IMG/VR virus record: IMGVR_UViG_3300045733_000310
Span: 1-44,180 of that record
DNA from: a virus
Direction: 5' to 3' (one strand)
Length of the DNA: 44,180 nucleotides
A program made the translations under genes and the position numbers. Positions 34,019-39,885 of the stretch are shown one piece after another. Below the pieces are notes generated by a model. It ran no database searches, had not been told where the DNA came from, and saw only the letters and a program-made list of their open reading frames with translations. How positions within the stretch are numbered: the stretch's first letter is position 1; each line of letters begins with the position of its first letter.

Positions 34019-34413
34019 TACTTGTTATATTCTTCCCAACCATTCCAGATCAGATTTATCTTATCATTATCTCCATCTTCCAAAGCTTGCTCTATAATAG
34101 ATTTAGCTGAATCAGCGTCCTTTAGCATAAAACCTAACGTAGCTGCCATCATGATTGTTACCTCATCTATCTCATCTAATAATAACTTAGCCCTAGTTTG
34201 TGTCCTCATACCTTTATTTTTATAGTTGCCCTTTTGACTAAATGCCCCTAAATACATAACCCTCAACCCTTCTTCTTTATCAGGTGAGGTTACTAAATAT
34301 TTTAAATAAGCAAACGGAGAGTCTACAATTGCTTTGCAAACTCGTGGGTCTAAAGAATTGGCCGTAGCCAAAGCCTTAATGTAATTATGCTGCCGTTGGT
34401 TTAACAAAGCCAC
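34018..34413 (-). CDS. Hypothetical helical protein
   Basis: A 131-residue, fully helical protein opening with NQRQHNYIKALATANSL and containing KLLLDEIDEVTIMMAATLGF. No domain recognised. It overlaps the upstream 78-aa gene by 29 bases and couples to the 55-aa membrane protein downstream. Its position between a DNA-binding-like protein and the terminase block suggests a role at the replication-to-packaging switch, which is speculative. Confidence 0.5.
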   Translation of the reverse strand: MALLNQRQHNYIKALATANSLDPRVCKAIVDSPFAYLKYLVTSPDKEEGLRVMYLGAFSQKGNYKNKGMRTQTRAKLLLDEIDEVTIMMAATLGFMLKDADSAKSIIEQALEDGDNDKINLIWNGWEEYNK

Positions 34414-34621
34414 CTACTTTTTTACTAGATAAATTATCAAGAATGTGAACAGTTTCAAGTCTACGGTCCCTAATAAATATAGGTATACTAAAAAGCCTTA
34501 TTGTATAATACTTTTCAGTTACCTCATTATATATATTATGCTCTTTGTCTAACCAATCTATGGTACTATACGTGTTTACCTGAATATGTACCAACGAGTT
34601 TTTCACCTGCTTTATTGTCAT
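34385..34621 (-). CDS. Small hypothetical protein
   Basis: A 78-residue protein with mixed beta strands (YYTIRLFSIPIFIRDRRL) and a basic C-terminus (SSKKVGGFVKPTAA). It overlaps both neighbours (56 bases with the winged-helix gene, 29 with the helical protein). The overlap with the winged-helix gene is unusually long for this arm, so a later Met may be the true start. No family recognised. Confidence 0.45.
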   Translation of the reverse strand: MTIKQVKNSLVHIQVNTYSTIDWLDKEHNIYNEVTEKYYTIRLFSIPIFIRDRRLETVHILDNLSSKKVGGFVKPTAA

Positions 34622-34994
34622 TTTGCCTTAGTATTTTTAATATGAAGTTAACCTTAACCTCATACTTATTAGTTTCCTCATCGTACTCTACGACCGGTTT
34701 TATATTGCTATTGATAGACCACCTATTGTCGGAGTTCTTCACAATCAGGCCTTTGGCCTTTATTGTGTGAAGATACCGACTAAGGTTGGCTTCACTTATG
34801 CCTAGCTTAGCCTTGATGACTGACCTTACGTTCCTATTGTTGACATCGTCTGCATACCCAGGTTGTCCTGCATCTGCCATTAATAAATATGAGAAAACTT
34901 CAGCCTCCCGATTAGAAAGCTGAAGTACCCCATTTACTATATTAACGAAATCAAAATAGAACTGATCCCTATTCGTTTTCTTTATCAGATCCAT
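34566..34994 (-). CDS. Winged-helix DNA-binding protein
   Basis: A 142-residue protein with a clear helix-turn-helix/winged-helix block. LSNREAEVFSYLLMADAG (about 26 to 43) is the first helix pair. RSVIKAKLGISEANLSRYLHTIKAKGLIVKN (about 57 to 87) is the HTH plus wing start, in the style of MarR or replication-initiator winged helices. RWSINSNIKPVVEYDEET continues the wing. It probably acts as a transcription regulator or DNA-binding accessory protein of the late arm. The target is unknown. Confidence 0.65.
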   Translation of the reverse strand: MDLIKKTNRDQFYFDFVNIVNGVLQLSNREAEVFSYLLMADAGQPGYADDVNNRNVRSVIKAKLGISEANLSRYLHTIKAKGLIVKNSDNRWSINSNIKPVVEYDEETNKYEVKVNFILKILRQNDNKAGEKLVGTYSGKHV

Positions 34995-35601
34995 TACCTT
35001 CTATTTCATAAAACACAGTAGTCTCTATACCACAGTTCTCACAATTAAGTACTAACTTAGTTTTGTCAGATACTGGGAAGAACAACCCATGCTTAATTTT
35101 ATGAATAAAGTTTTCATGTTGGCATAACCCACAGCTAAACATCAGTATACCTTCATCAGGTTTATAGTCTACTGGTACCTGAGCCTCTTTAACTTCCTCG
35201 GGAACAGGTGAACCCGGTGCTAATGTAAACTCTTCCTTGTAAGAGGTTGATTTGTCACTTTGAAGAACTTCTTCCTTAGGTGCTTCTTCTTCAGGAACAC
35301 TGCTTTCAACAGTCTCCGCCTCACTTGTGGTTTCTGTAACTTTGTCATTATTACCATCATCAAGTTTAAACCATGGTCTAAAATACTCAGGTTCATTGTC
35401 CTGTACTAAATACGGGTCTATTGCTATTGCATGACCTGAATAATAATATTCCCCATCACCTATTTCTTCTTCACCTTCTACATTAATATATTTGCCTGAC
35501 CCTGAGTCAAACTTCAGTATTGTACCTTTATCTAACCCTAGGAAAGACTTAGTTACTTCGACTGGTATAAATAAATTCCCATGACTATTTTGCCGTATCA
35601 T
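34969..35601 (-). CDS. Zinc-ribbon protein with acidic linker
   Basis: A 210-residue protein from the Met-Ile-Arg-Gln start at 35601, which I prefer to the upstream Met at 35634 because the latter lies further inside the preceding gene. The N-terminal 55 residues resemble a small beta-barrel (GNLFIPVEVTKSFLGLDKG). A Glu/Ser/Thr/Pro-rich acidic linker of about 80 residues follows. The C-terminus holds a zinc ribbon with CGLCQHE and CENCG pairs. This suggests a DNA- or RNA polymerase-binding adaptor, but there is no family match. Confidence 0.5.
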   Translation of the reverse strand: MIRQNSHGNLFIPVEVTKSFLGLDKGTILKFDSGSGKYINVEGEEEIGDGEYYYSGHAIAIDPYLVQDNEPEYFRPWFKLDDGNNDKVTETTSEAETVESSVPEEEAPKEEVLQSDKSTSYKEEFTLAPGSPVPEEVKEAQVPVDYKPDEGILMFSCGLCQHENFIHKIKHGLFFPVSDKTKLVLNCENCGIETTVFYEIEGNGSDKENE

Positions 35602-35869
35602 CTGCTTTATGTGTTTTAAGTGTTTTTTTAACAAACCACCCGAATGGTTTAAATAATTCCCTAACTATTGCTGTAAAATAAAAACGACGTAGTTGTTCAC
35701 TAACAAACCAATAATTATATTCAACACCAACATGAGCCCTGTCAATATTAATGTCTACTTTATACTGTGTTGCCCCAGTAAACTTGTCTACTCGTTCTTT
35801 TACAACCTTGCCTTTAACTAACCCATGGTTAGTAAAGACATATACTTTTTTACCTATCTCTGCTTTCAT
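35585..35869 (-). CDS. Small beta-barrel-like protein
   Basis: A 94-residue protein. Residues 1 to 65 are beta-rich (KKVYVFTNHGLVKGKVVKER, then YKVDINIDRAHVGVEYNYWF), in the manner of small SH3/Tudor-like barrels. The rest is a basic helix (FGWFVKKTLKTHKADD). It lies 8 bases downstream of the small basic gene and overlaps the zinc-ribbon start by 17 bases. Function unknown. Confidence 0.45.
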   Translation of the reverse strand: MKAEIGKKVYVFTNHGLVKGKVVKERVDKFTGATQYKVDINIDRAHVGVEYNYWFVSEQLRRFYFTAIVRELFKPFGWFVKKTLKTHKADDTAK

Positions 35870-35877
35870 ATTTTTAA

Positions 35878-36033
35878 TTAGTCTAATATACCTTTTAGTC
35901 TGCGTAAACGCCTGAGTGCACGTTTCAACTTAGGACTTAAGTTTTTACGTTTAAACTCACCGTCTACATTTACTCTTACTACTTTTATGCGCTTTGGTTT
36001 AATTCTACAAAGCCTTACTAATCTTATCTTCAT
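35878..36033 (-). CDS. Very basic 51-residue protein
   Basis: The frame on the minus strand encodes 51 residues of which more than a third are Arg or Lys (RLCRIKPKRIKVVRVNVD near the start, RALRRLRRLKGIL at the end). No acidic block balances the charge. Direct nucleic-acid binding is likely. It lies 6 bases after the small membrane protein stop and 8 bases before the 94-aa gene start. Confidence 0.5.
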   Translation of the reverse strand: MKIRLVRLCRIKPKRIKVVRVNVDGEFKRKNLSPKLKRALRRLRRLKGILD

Positions 36034-36039
36034 CACTTG

Positions 36040-36153
36040 TTATTTTTTAATTCGTTTAATTAACAACACCCCTATGATAACAATAACTACTGCAGCTGCA
36101 GCGTATATTGCAAACCCTATAATTAGTTTATTGTTTATTAAGTCTGTGTCCAT
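36040..36153 (-). CDS. 37-residue single-span membrane protein
   Basis: The frame encodes 37 residues with a long hydrophobic helix (GFAIYAAAAVVIVIIGVLL) followed by a Lys/Arg tail, giving N-out, C-in topology. The tail ends six bases before the basic protein's start. Function unknown; small phage membrane peptides often affect host envelope or superinfection. Confidence 0.5.
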   Translation of the reverse strand: MDTDLINNKLIIGFAIYAAAAVVIVIIGVLLIKRIKK

Positions 36154-36231
36154 AGTCTTTAGACTTGGTTGCCCATATAAGTATTACGTACGAATTATAA
36201 AAAGGTTACAATTATAACTATAATAAATAGC

Positions 36232-36260
36232 AAAAGGCTACCCCATTGCCAGGATAGCCT
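36232..36260 (-). terminator. Terminator-like hairpin
   Basis: On the minus strand AGGCTATCC pairs with GGGGTAGCCT-type sequence (6 perfect pairs plus G-T and two G-C) and is followed directly by TTTTG. It lies about 50 bases downstream of the 18-aa gene and before the membrane peptide gene. Confidence 0.6.
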
Positions 36261-36268
36261 CATTGCAA

Positions 36269-36294
36269 GCCCCACCTGATTAGGCAGGAGGAGC
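36269..36294 (-). other. Second hairpin downstream of the 18-aa gene
   Basis: A stem-loop on the minus strand of five plus four pairs separated by one mismatch, around a six-base loop, just upstream of the terminator-like hairpin. The two hairpins stand in tandem directly after the 18-aa gene and may be a combined 3' structure. Confidence 0.5.
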
Positions 36295-36311
36295 CCTTTC
36301 ACCAATAACTA

Positions 36312-36368
36312 TTATTTCTTCTTTGAAGGTTTCTTAGTTGATTTTTTACCACCACCACACTTTGCCAT
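36312..36368 (-). CDS. 18-residue lysine-rich peptide with a strong start
   Basis: The minus strand encodes MAKCGGGKKSTKKPSKKK and a stop. It has one of the best ribosome binding sites in the window (GGGAGG five bases before the ATG), which a chance frame would not have. Eight of eighteen residues are Lys, plus a Cys-Gly-Gly-Gly element. Two hairpins follow at once, giving a compact mini-transcription unit. A basic, possibly DNA-condensing or membrane-active peptide is likely; no family can be assigned at this length. Confidence 0.6.
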   Translation of the reverse strand: MAKCGGGKKSTKKPSKKK

Positions 36369-36373
36369 AGTCA

Positions 36374-36379
36374 CCTCCC
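36374..36379 (-). promoter_or_regulatory. Strong Shine-Dalgarno for the 18-residue gene
   Basis: The minus strand reads GGGAGG with a five-base spacer to the ATG at 36368. This is stronger than nearly all other gene starts in the window. Confidence 0.7.
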
Positions 36380-36412
36380 TTTTAATTGTTACACATTTAT
36401 TTATATAGAGCC

Positions 36413-36811
36413 CTATTCTGTTGCCTTGCCGTCAAATTTAACATCACCTTTTTCGGCTGCCTGTTTCGTTACATTTATAACACCATCCTTATGATTAGGA
36501 GGACCATAAATTGTATACATTTTTAATTCTACTGCTGTATCAATATTTATTACATTGTGTTTTGCCCCAGCAGGTACGATTATAACATCACCATTTTTAA
36601 CAGCGTGCTCAACCCCATCTATAATACATTTGCCAACCCCTTCTTCGAACCTAAAGAACTGGTCTACATTAGCATGAACTTCTTCACCAATGTCTTCACC
36701 AGGTTTTAAATTCATTAATACAAGTTGGAGATGTTTACCTGTATACAACACTTTCCTGAAATTCTCATTTGCTAAAGTGTCTTTTTCTATATTACTATTA
36801 AACCCTTGCAT
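36413..36811 (-). CDS. Cupin-domain protein
   Basis: A 132-residue single-domain cupin. Cupin motif 1 is visible as LKPGEDIGEEVHANVDQFFR (His46, with Asp50 and Gln51 in the metal positions), and GKCIIDG closes the strand. Motif 2 is NGDVIIVPAGAKHNVIN (His85). This is the mannose-6-phosphate isomerase-like small cupin pattern, which binds a divalent metal and often a sugar or small acid. Such genes are uncommon in the structural arm of phages. It lies 12 bases downstream of the coiled-coil gene. The biochemical function is unknown. Confidence 0.75.
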   Translation of the reverse strand: MQGFNSNIEKDTLANENFRKVLYTGKHLQLVLMNLKPGEDIGEEVHANVDQFFRFEEGVGKCIIDGVEHAVKNGDVIIVPAGAKHNVINIDTAVELKMYTIYGPPNHKDGVINVTKQAAEKGDVKFDGKATE

Positions 36812-36823
36812 AATACTTTAATA

Positions 36824-37246
36824 TTAGTACCCTGATGGACCACGCATGTTCGGATACCGTACTGGAAAATTAGATTCAAATTCGTTAAGTTCAACGTCAG
36901 GTTCTACTACAGGTTCCTCAGTAGGTTCAACTTCAGGTTTACCCTCATTTAACTCAGCTGTCCTAGCTGCCTTAGAAACTTTAAATCTTTCTATATCCCT
37001 AGCTTCTTCTTTAGCCCTAAGTTCAGCATCTTCTTTAGCATCTATATTACCTTCTTCAATAACTGCCTGAAGTTCTACTATTTCAGCTTTAAGTGCCTTG
37101 GCCTTATCGTCTAGTTTAACATCTGATAGAAGCCCTTCGAGTAATTTAACATACTCTACAAACTTAGTTATCAGGTTGTTCCTATTGTCATTGCCAACAG
37201 GACCTTTAAGTGTATTAACTTGTTTCATACTTTTAAATTTTTTCAT
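36824..37246 (-). CDS. Coiled-coil, Glu/Pro-rich protein
   Basis: A 140-residue protein. A basic start leads to a long heptad helix (about 25 to 90, FVEYVKLLEGLLSDVKLDD then AELRAKEEARDIERFKVSK), then a Glu/Pro/Val-rich acidic stretch, and a conserved-looking end (NFPVRYPNMRGPSGY). Its start may be the second Met (residue 7). A capsid- or packaging-linked role is possible from context only. Confidence 0.5.
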   Translation of the reverse strand: MKKFKSMKQVNTLKGPVGNDNRNNLITKFVEYVKLLEGLLSDVKLDDKAKALKAEIVELQAVIEEGNIDAKEDAELRAKEEARDIERFKVSKAARTAELNEGKPEVEPTEEPVVEPDVELNEFESNFPVRYPNMRGPSGY

Positions 37247-37260
37247 TGTACAATTTTTAA

Positions 37261-37353
37261 TTACATTTTTATTTCATTCACCATGGTTTTGGAGTTGGTT
37301 TTACTTGATTTATTAACTTTAAGATATAAGATGACCCCACCAGTAACTGCCAT
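37261..37353 (-). CDS. Possible 30-residue peptide
   Basis: The minus strand encodes 30 residues with a short hydrophobic start (MAVTGGVILYLKVN) and a Lys/Ser/Asn-rich tail. There is no good ribosome binding site. It fits the upstream end of the coiled-coil gene with a gap of 14 bases. Weakly supported. Confidence 0.3.
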   Translation of the reverse strand: MAVTGGVILYLKVNKSSKTNSKTMVNEIKM

Positions 37354-37389
37354 GTTTCTAGTAATTGCTGTTTTTCAGTTGATGAATAA

Positions 37390-37565
37390 TTACTTGGTAT
37401 CTAGCCCTAAACCTACTATTCTTCTTACTTCGCAGTTGTAGTCGTAATCATCACCTAACCTATTCGAGGTTTCCACATTATATATGCTTACTGCCCCGCC
37501 GGGTCACTAGCCGTAGTTATCAAGCTTACGTCCCCCTAGTGAGTAATCGGTTTTAGGTTCTCCAT
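37390..37565 (-). other. Coding-like region split by an amber codon and a -1 shift
   Basis: From the ATG at 37565 the frame encodes MENLKPITH and then a TAG, followed in the same frame by GDVSLITTASDPAGQ and a TAA. A -1 shift at a run of four Gs (GGCGGGGCAG) opens a frame ending VRRIVGLGLDTK at 37390. The joined text has protein-like composition. It could be a decayed small gene, a recoded gene, or coincidence within a structured RNA. Confidence 0.3.
37480..37545 (-). other. GC-rich structured island B
   Basis: In a very AT-rich region this stretch carries GCCCCGCC (plus strand 37493 to 37500). A perfect 7-bp inverted repeat TCACTAG/CTAGTGA (37504 to 37510 and 37536 to 37542) encloses a smaller CGTA/TACG stem. 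It is related to island A at 38290 to 38360. Possible regulatory RNA or leader. Confidence 0.45.
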
Positions 37566-37610
37566 TAGTAATACGTATAAGTTACGTATTTGTTACACTA
37601 ATTAGCAAAA

Positions 37611-38015
37611 TTATTTTTGGTCACTAATAGCTTTTGTTGTATCAGGTACCCTTTCTATTGCTATAACTTCAAAATTCTTTAACACTGATACACCTTTGAT
37701 AAGGTCAAAATCTGATAGGTTTGATACCTTATATATAATAGTATCACCAACTTTAAGCCTTGGTTCATTCTTTGCTATTTGAAGAACTATAGCACGTTGA
37801 TAAGTATGATTAACATTATATATCTTCTGTTTCATCATCTCATGAGGTATTTCATCCTCCATGGGATTAAGTTTAGCAGCTTTAACTGCCTCTAAGTCTG
37901 GTTCCTTTGTGACTGATTCATAAGTCCTTAATTTAAGCGGGTGGACTAATACACGCCCGTCTAGTGGTTCAAGTGTTGAACACTTTACTATCAAATTATC
38001 TATTATTCTACTCAT
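37611..38015 (-). CDS. GroES-like co-chaperonin
   Basis: A 134-residue protein from the Met-Ser-Arg start at 38015; I reject the upstream Met at 38066, which would overlap the previous gene. The GroES pattern is visible: LEPLDGRVLVHPLK (about 15 to 28, like 'plgDRVlvkp'), QRAIVLQIAKNEPRLKVGDT (the 'GiVvavG...vkvGD' block), IIYKVSN, and a final VLKNFEVIAIERV (the 'il-e-dIlav' end). A mobile-loop-like insert lies between the first two blocks, about 45 residues and longer than in bacterial GroES, as in T4 gp31. It would cap the host GroEL to fold phage proteins such as the capsid. One base separates it from the upstream gene. Confidence 0.65.
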   Translation of the reverse strand: MSRIIDNLIVKCSTLEPLDGRVLVHPLKLRTYESVTKEPDLEAVKAAKLNPMEDEIPHEMMKQKIYNVNHTYQRAIVLQIAKNEPRLKVGDTIIYKVSNLSDFDLIKGVSVLKNFEVIAIERVPDTTKAISDQK

Positions 38016-38016
38016 T

Positions 38017-38214
38017 TTATTTTGCTTTAGTTTTAATTTTCCTGTCAGTACATAGTTTGCAATCATTGCATAATACTATATGTACTGGTATTTGACATTC
38101 TTTTTTATTCATTTCTTTAAGTTCTTTAACAAACTCTTTATGTGCCTTTAAATAAGCCTTATGATATTGTTTCATAATAGCTTTATACTGTTTATTAGCT
38201 TGTTTTTTTGACAT
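38017..38214 (-). CDS. Small lysine-rich protein with two cysteine pairs
   Basis: A 65-residue protein. The first 40 residues are a basic helix (QYKAIMKQYHKAYLKAHKE). The C-terminus has CQIPVHIVLCNDCKLC, possibly a zinc site with four Cys. It is the first gene of the left arm, directly after the divergent region, and so may be the first product of that transcript. The stop is one base before the GroES-like start. Confidence 0.5.
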   Translation of the reverse strand: MSKKQANKQYKAIMKQYHKAYLKAHKEFVKELKEMNKKECQIPVHIVLCNDCKLCTDRKIKTKAK

Positions 38215-38394
38215 ATTTATATATGTTTATACATATATTACGTAGATAATGATAAAAAGTTACAGTATACTATAAAAAACTGTGTATATAATGCCCCGCC
38301 AACATTGCCTCAATCAAACTGCCCCCTTAGCCTTCGGCCAGGGCGGGATCCCCAGCCAATTTGAATATAAATTATTAAATAAAACGACAAAAAA
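38215..38394. promoter_or_regulatory. Divergent intergenic region between the two arms
   Basis: This 180-base spacer separates the minus-strand and plus-strand arms, so it should hold the promoters for both. It contains a perfect 8-bp inverted repeat ATATATGT-ttat-ACATATAT (38219 to 38238), beside the first minus-strand start. A very AT-rich stretch and GC-rich island A (38290 to 38360) complete it. No canonical Bacteroides -33/-7 pair stands out, so the promoters may be phage-specific. Confidence 0.6.
38290..38360. other. GC-rich structured island A
   Basis: It contains GCCCCGCC (38293 to 38300), a CCCGCC/GGCGGG pairing (38295 to 38300 with 38342 to 38347), a nested GCC/GGC hairpin with a three-base loop, and a GGGATCCC palindrome. 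It shares the GCCCCGCC and CCCCC(T)TAG elements with island B in the same orientation. It lies in the 5' leader of the plus-strand arm. Confidence 0.5.
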
Positions 38395-38613
38395 ATGGCA
38401 ACAAAAAAAATTAAAATCTCAGGTTGGTTCTCAGGATTGACCTTTGAGCAGGCAAGCACAATGAAATTAGCAACAATTGACAACAAAGGCTACAAGAATG
38501 TAGTTGCTGACTTTGATGACAGATACATAGGTCAGTCAAGAGACGGTAAGTGGATAATCATACCAAAGACAGCGAAAGAAATGACAGTAGAGACAGAGAT
38601 AGTGCCAGTATAG
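38395..38613 (+). CDS. First plus-strand gene, small beta-rich protein
   Basis: A 72-residue protein, basic at the start (ATKKIKISGWFSGLTFEQAS) and beta-rich with ADFDDRYIGQSRDGKWIIIP in the middle. No domain recognised. It begins 35 bases after island A and is preceded by an A-rich leader, a style common for efficient starts in Bacteroidota. Its stop is followed after six bases by a tRNA T-arm-like hairpin. As the first gene of the right arm it is probably among the earliest expressed. Confidence 0.55.
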   Translation: MATKKIKISGWFSGLTFEQASTMKLATIDNKGYKNVVADFDDRYIGQSRDGKWIIIPKTAKEMTVETEIVPV

Positions 38614-38618
38614 TGGGT

Positions 38619-38635
38619 GCGGGTTCAATTCCCGC
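38619..38635 (+). other. tRNA T-arm-like hairpin without a tRNA body
   Basis: The sequence forms a perfect 5-bp stem GCGGG/CCCGC around a TTCAATT loop, the exact layout of a tRNA TpsiC arm. No acceptor partner, anticodon arm or D-arm lies upstream, where a gene is coded. It could be a tRNA remnant, an attachment-site core, or chance. Confidence 0.4.
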
Positions 38636-38717
38636 AAAATGAATCAAATCAATACATGTCTAATTATCATTCATAAATATAAACATAGCTTATTATGCAA
38701 CCTAATACTAAAGTATT

Positions 38718-38936
38718 ATGACAACAACAATCAACAACCTTCGACATGTCTCAGGAAGACAGTCAGTTTTATTCATGCTATTATTAGCAGGAGTAGTAAC
38801 ACTTGTGATGATATTAACATCATCATGCACTAATTGCTCAAGGTCAAGTCAATTAACTAAGATGAATCACACCGAAAAGGTTGTGATCATTGACAGTAAA
38901 TATGTAATTGGTTCTGCAACATCAGGCAATAAATAG
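38718..38936 (+). CDS. Small membrane protein, possible lipoprotein
   Basis: A 72-residue protein with a hydrophobic segment (about 17 to 34, SVLFMLLLAGVVTLVMIL) followed by TSSCTNC. The first Cys could be a lipobox cysteine and the region a signal peptide, or the segment may be a plain anchor. The C-terminus is polar (EKVVIIDSKYVIGS). A phage envelope protein such as a superinfection-exclusion factor would fit, but there is no direct evidence. Confidence 0.5.
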   Translation: MTTTINNLRHVSGRQSVLFMLLLAGVVTLVMILTSSCTNCSRSSQLTKMNHTEKVVIIDSKYVIGSATSGNK

Positions 38937-38937
38937 C

Positions 38938-39009
38938 ATGGCTGAAGGGGATAATGAATATGATGCATTTAGGCATTTAGATGAAATAGTTAATACCATG
39001 TTAAAATGA
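38938..39009 (+). CDS. 23-residue peptide gene
   Basis: The frame encodes 23 residues, acidic and helical (MAEGDNEYDAFRHLDEIVN). It starts one base after the stop of the membrane protein gene, and its TGA overlaps the next ATG as ATGA. Both tight junctions support translation. No family can be assigned. Confidence 0.45.
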   Translation: MAEGDNEYDAFRHLDEIVNTMLK

Positions 39010-39467
39010 AGACATTAGCTGAATTAAGGAAAGAATTAAGGGATGTAGAAGCTGAACTTAATAACCAGGAAAAACCAAGGCACCTGTCACAAGATGACAT
39101 TGAAGATGTATCTGATAACTATCAGGAAAACCTTGAATATGGTTGGTGGCTTGATGAACAAGAAGCAATGATTAAACAGCTTAAAAAGGATATTAAAATA
39201 GCAGAAGCTGTTGCAATAAATACACCAAAGCCTAAATATCAGAAGTTTATGATATCAAGTAAGGCAAAGCAACCATACACTGAACAGGAAATGCGTAACA
39301 TTGAAAGGTACAAAGCATTGCCTGCAGGACCAATACATTCATCACATCAAACATGCTATCCTGCAAATTATGATGGTGAATTAGATGATATACAACTATC
39401 AGCACAGGATTGGTCAGATTTGGCAGATGAACATGATAAACTCAGAAGCCATGGAAAACAAAGATAA
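39006..39467 (+). CDS. Coiled-coil hypothetical protein
   Basis: A 153-residue protein with an N-terminal heptad coil (LAELRKELRDVEAELNNQEK) and a second helix (ATGA-coupled start upstream). The C-terminus contains SHQTCYPANYDGELDDIQLS and an acidic helical end. It has no membrane segment. Unknown function. It overlaps the next small gene by 17 bases. Confidence 0.55.
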   Translation: MKTLAELRKELRDVEAELNNQEKPRHLSQDDIEDVSDNYQENLEYGWWLDEQEAMIKQLKKDIKIAEAVAINTPKPKYQKFMISSKAKQPYTEQEMRNIERYKALPAGPIHSSHQTCYPANYDGELDDIQLSAQDWSDLADEHDKLRSHGKQR

Positions 39468-39615
39468 TGAAGTATTCTTCCTCGATAACACTGAATATGT
39501 ATTCAGTGGTAAGTTTGAAATGCTGTATGAAACTGAGCATAAAAAACTTATCGTAACTGAATCATTTTCAATATATAACATCATCGATCTGGTGATGCCA
39601 ATGTTTTTAAACTAA
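39451..39615 (+). CDS. Small hypothetical protein
   Basis: From the ATG at 39451 the frame encodes 54 residues (MENKDNEVFFLDNTEYVFSG at the start, ending in a hydrophobic VMPMFLN). I choose this start over the one at 39385 because it gives only 17 bases of overlap with the upstream gene. It probably folds as a small beta-alpha unit. No family. Confidence 0.45.
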   Translation: MENKDNEVFFLDNTEYVFSGKFEMLYETEHKKLIVTESFSIYNIIDLVMPMFLN

Positions 39616-39620
39616 TAGCC

Positions 39621-39806
39621 ATGGTATACGAAGCATTTGTACAAGTTTTCTTGTGGGTAACAATGATAGTAGCATTTATTGCAATAGCAAAGAATTTATT
39701 ATCATCAAAAGCTGACAAAGATACACCACATAAAAACAAAGACCCTGATATTAGTACTGAAGAAAGAGCCAGAATCAACAAAGAATGTGATAATCTCCCA
39801 TTTTAA
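39621..39806 (+). CDS. Small single-span membrane protein
   Basis: A 61-residue protein with a membrane helix at about 5 to 26 (AFVQVFLWVTMIVAFIAIAK) and a charged cytoplasmic tail (SSKADKDTPHKNKDPDIS). It follows the previous gene after five bases. A palindrome CCCATTTTAATGGG (39797 to 39810) covers its stop codon. Unknown role. Confidence 0.5.
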   Translation: MVYEAFVQVFLWVTMIVAFIAIAKNLLSSKADKDTPHKNKDPDISTEERARINKECDNLPF

Positions 39807-39885
39807 TGGGTTGTCCATTTTAAACTAATAACCACAATATAAAAAATTCGCTAAATCATTAATCATTATTAAAAATTAAATTATT

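Larger units (their letters stand above)
37247..37610 (-). other. 364-base segment without a long gene
   Basis: This is the largest gap between genes in the left arm. It contains a possible 30-aa frame (37261 to 37353), a 28-codon frame starting at GTG (37390 to 37476), a short ATG frame with an early amber codon (37565), and a GC-rich island with an inverted repeat (37480 to 37545). Most of the right half looks structured rather than coding. Confidence 0.6.

Noticed and set aside
1-38214. Possible genome-wide stop-codon recoding (TAG or TGA), as in some crAss-like phages
   Set aside because: All large structural genes are intact under the standard code and end with normal stops, so recoding is not needed here. 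Only the small region at 37390-37565 raises the question.
38540-38650. A full tRNA around the T-arm-like hairpin
   Set aside because: No acceptor complement to the bases after the arm, and no D or anticodon arm upstream; that stretch codes for the 72-aa protein.
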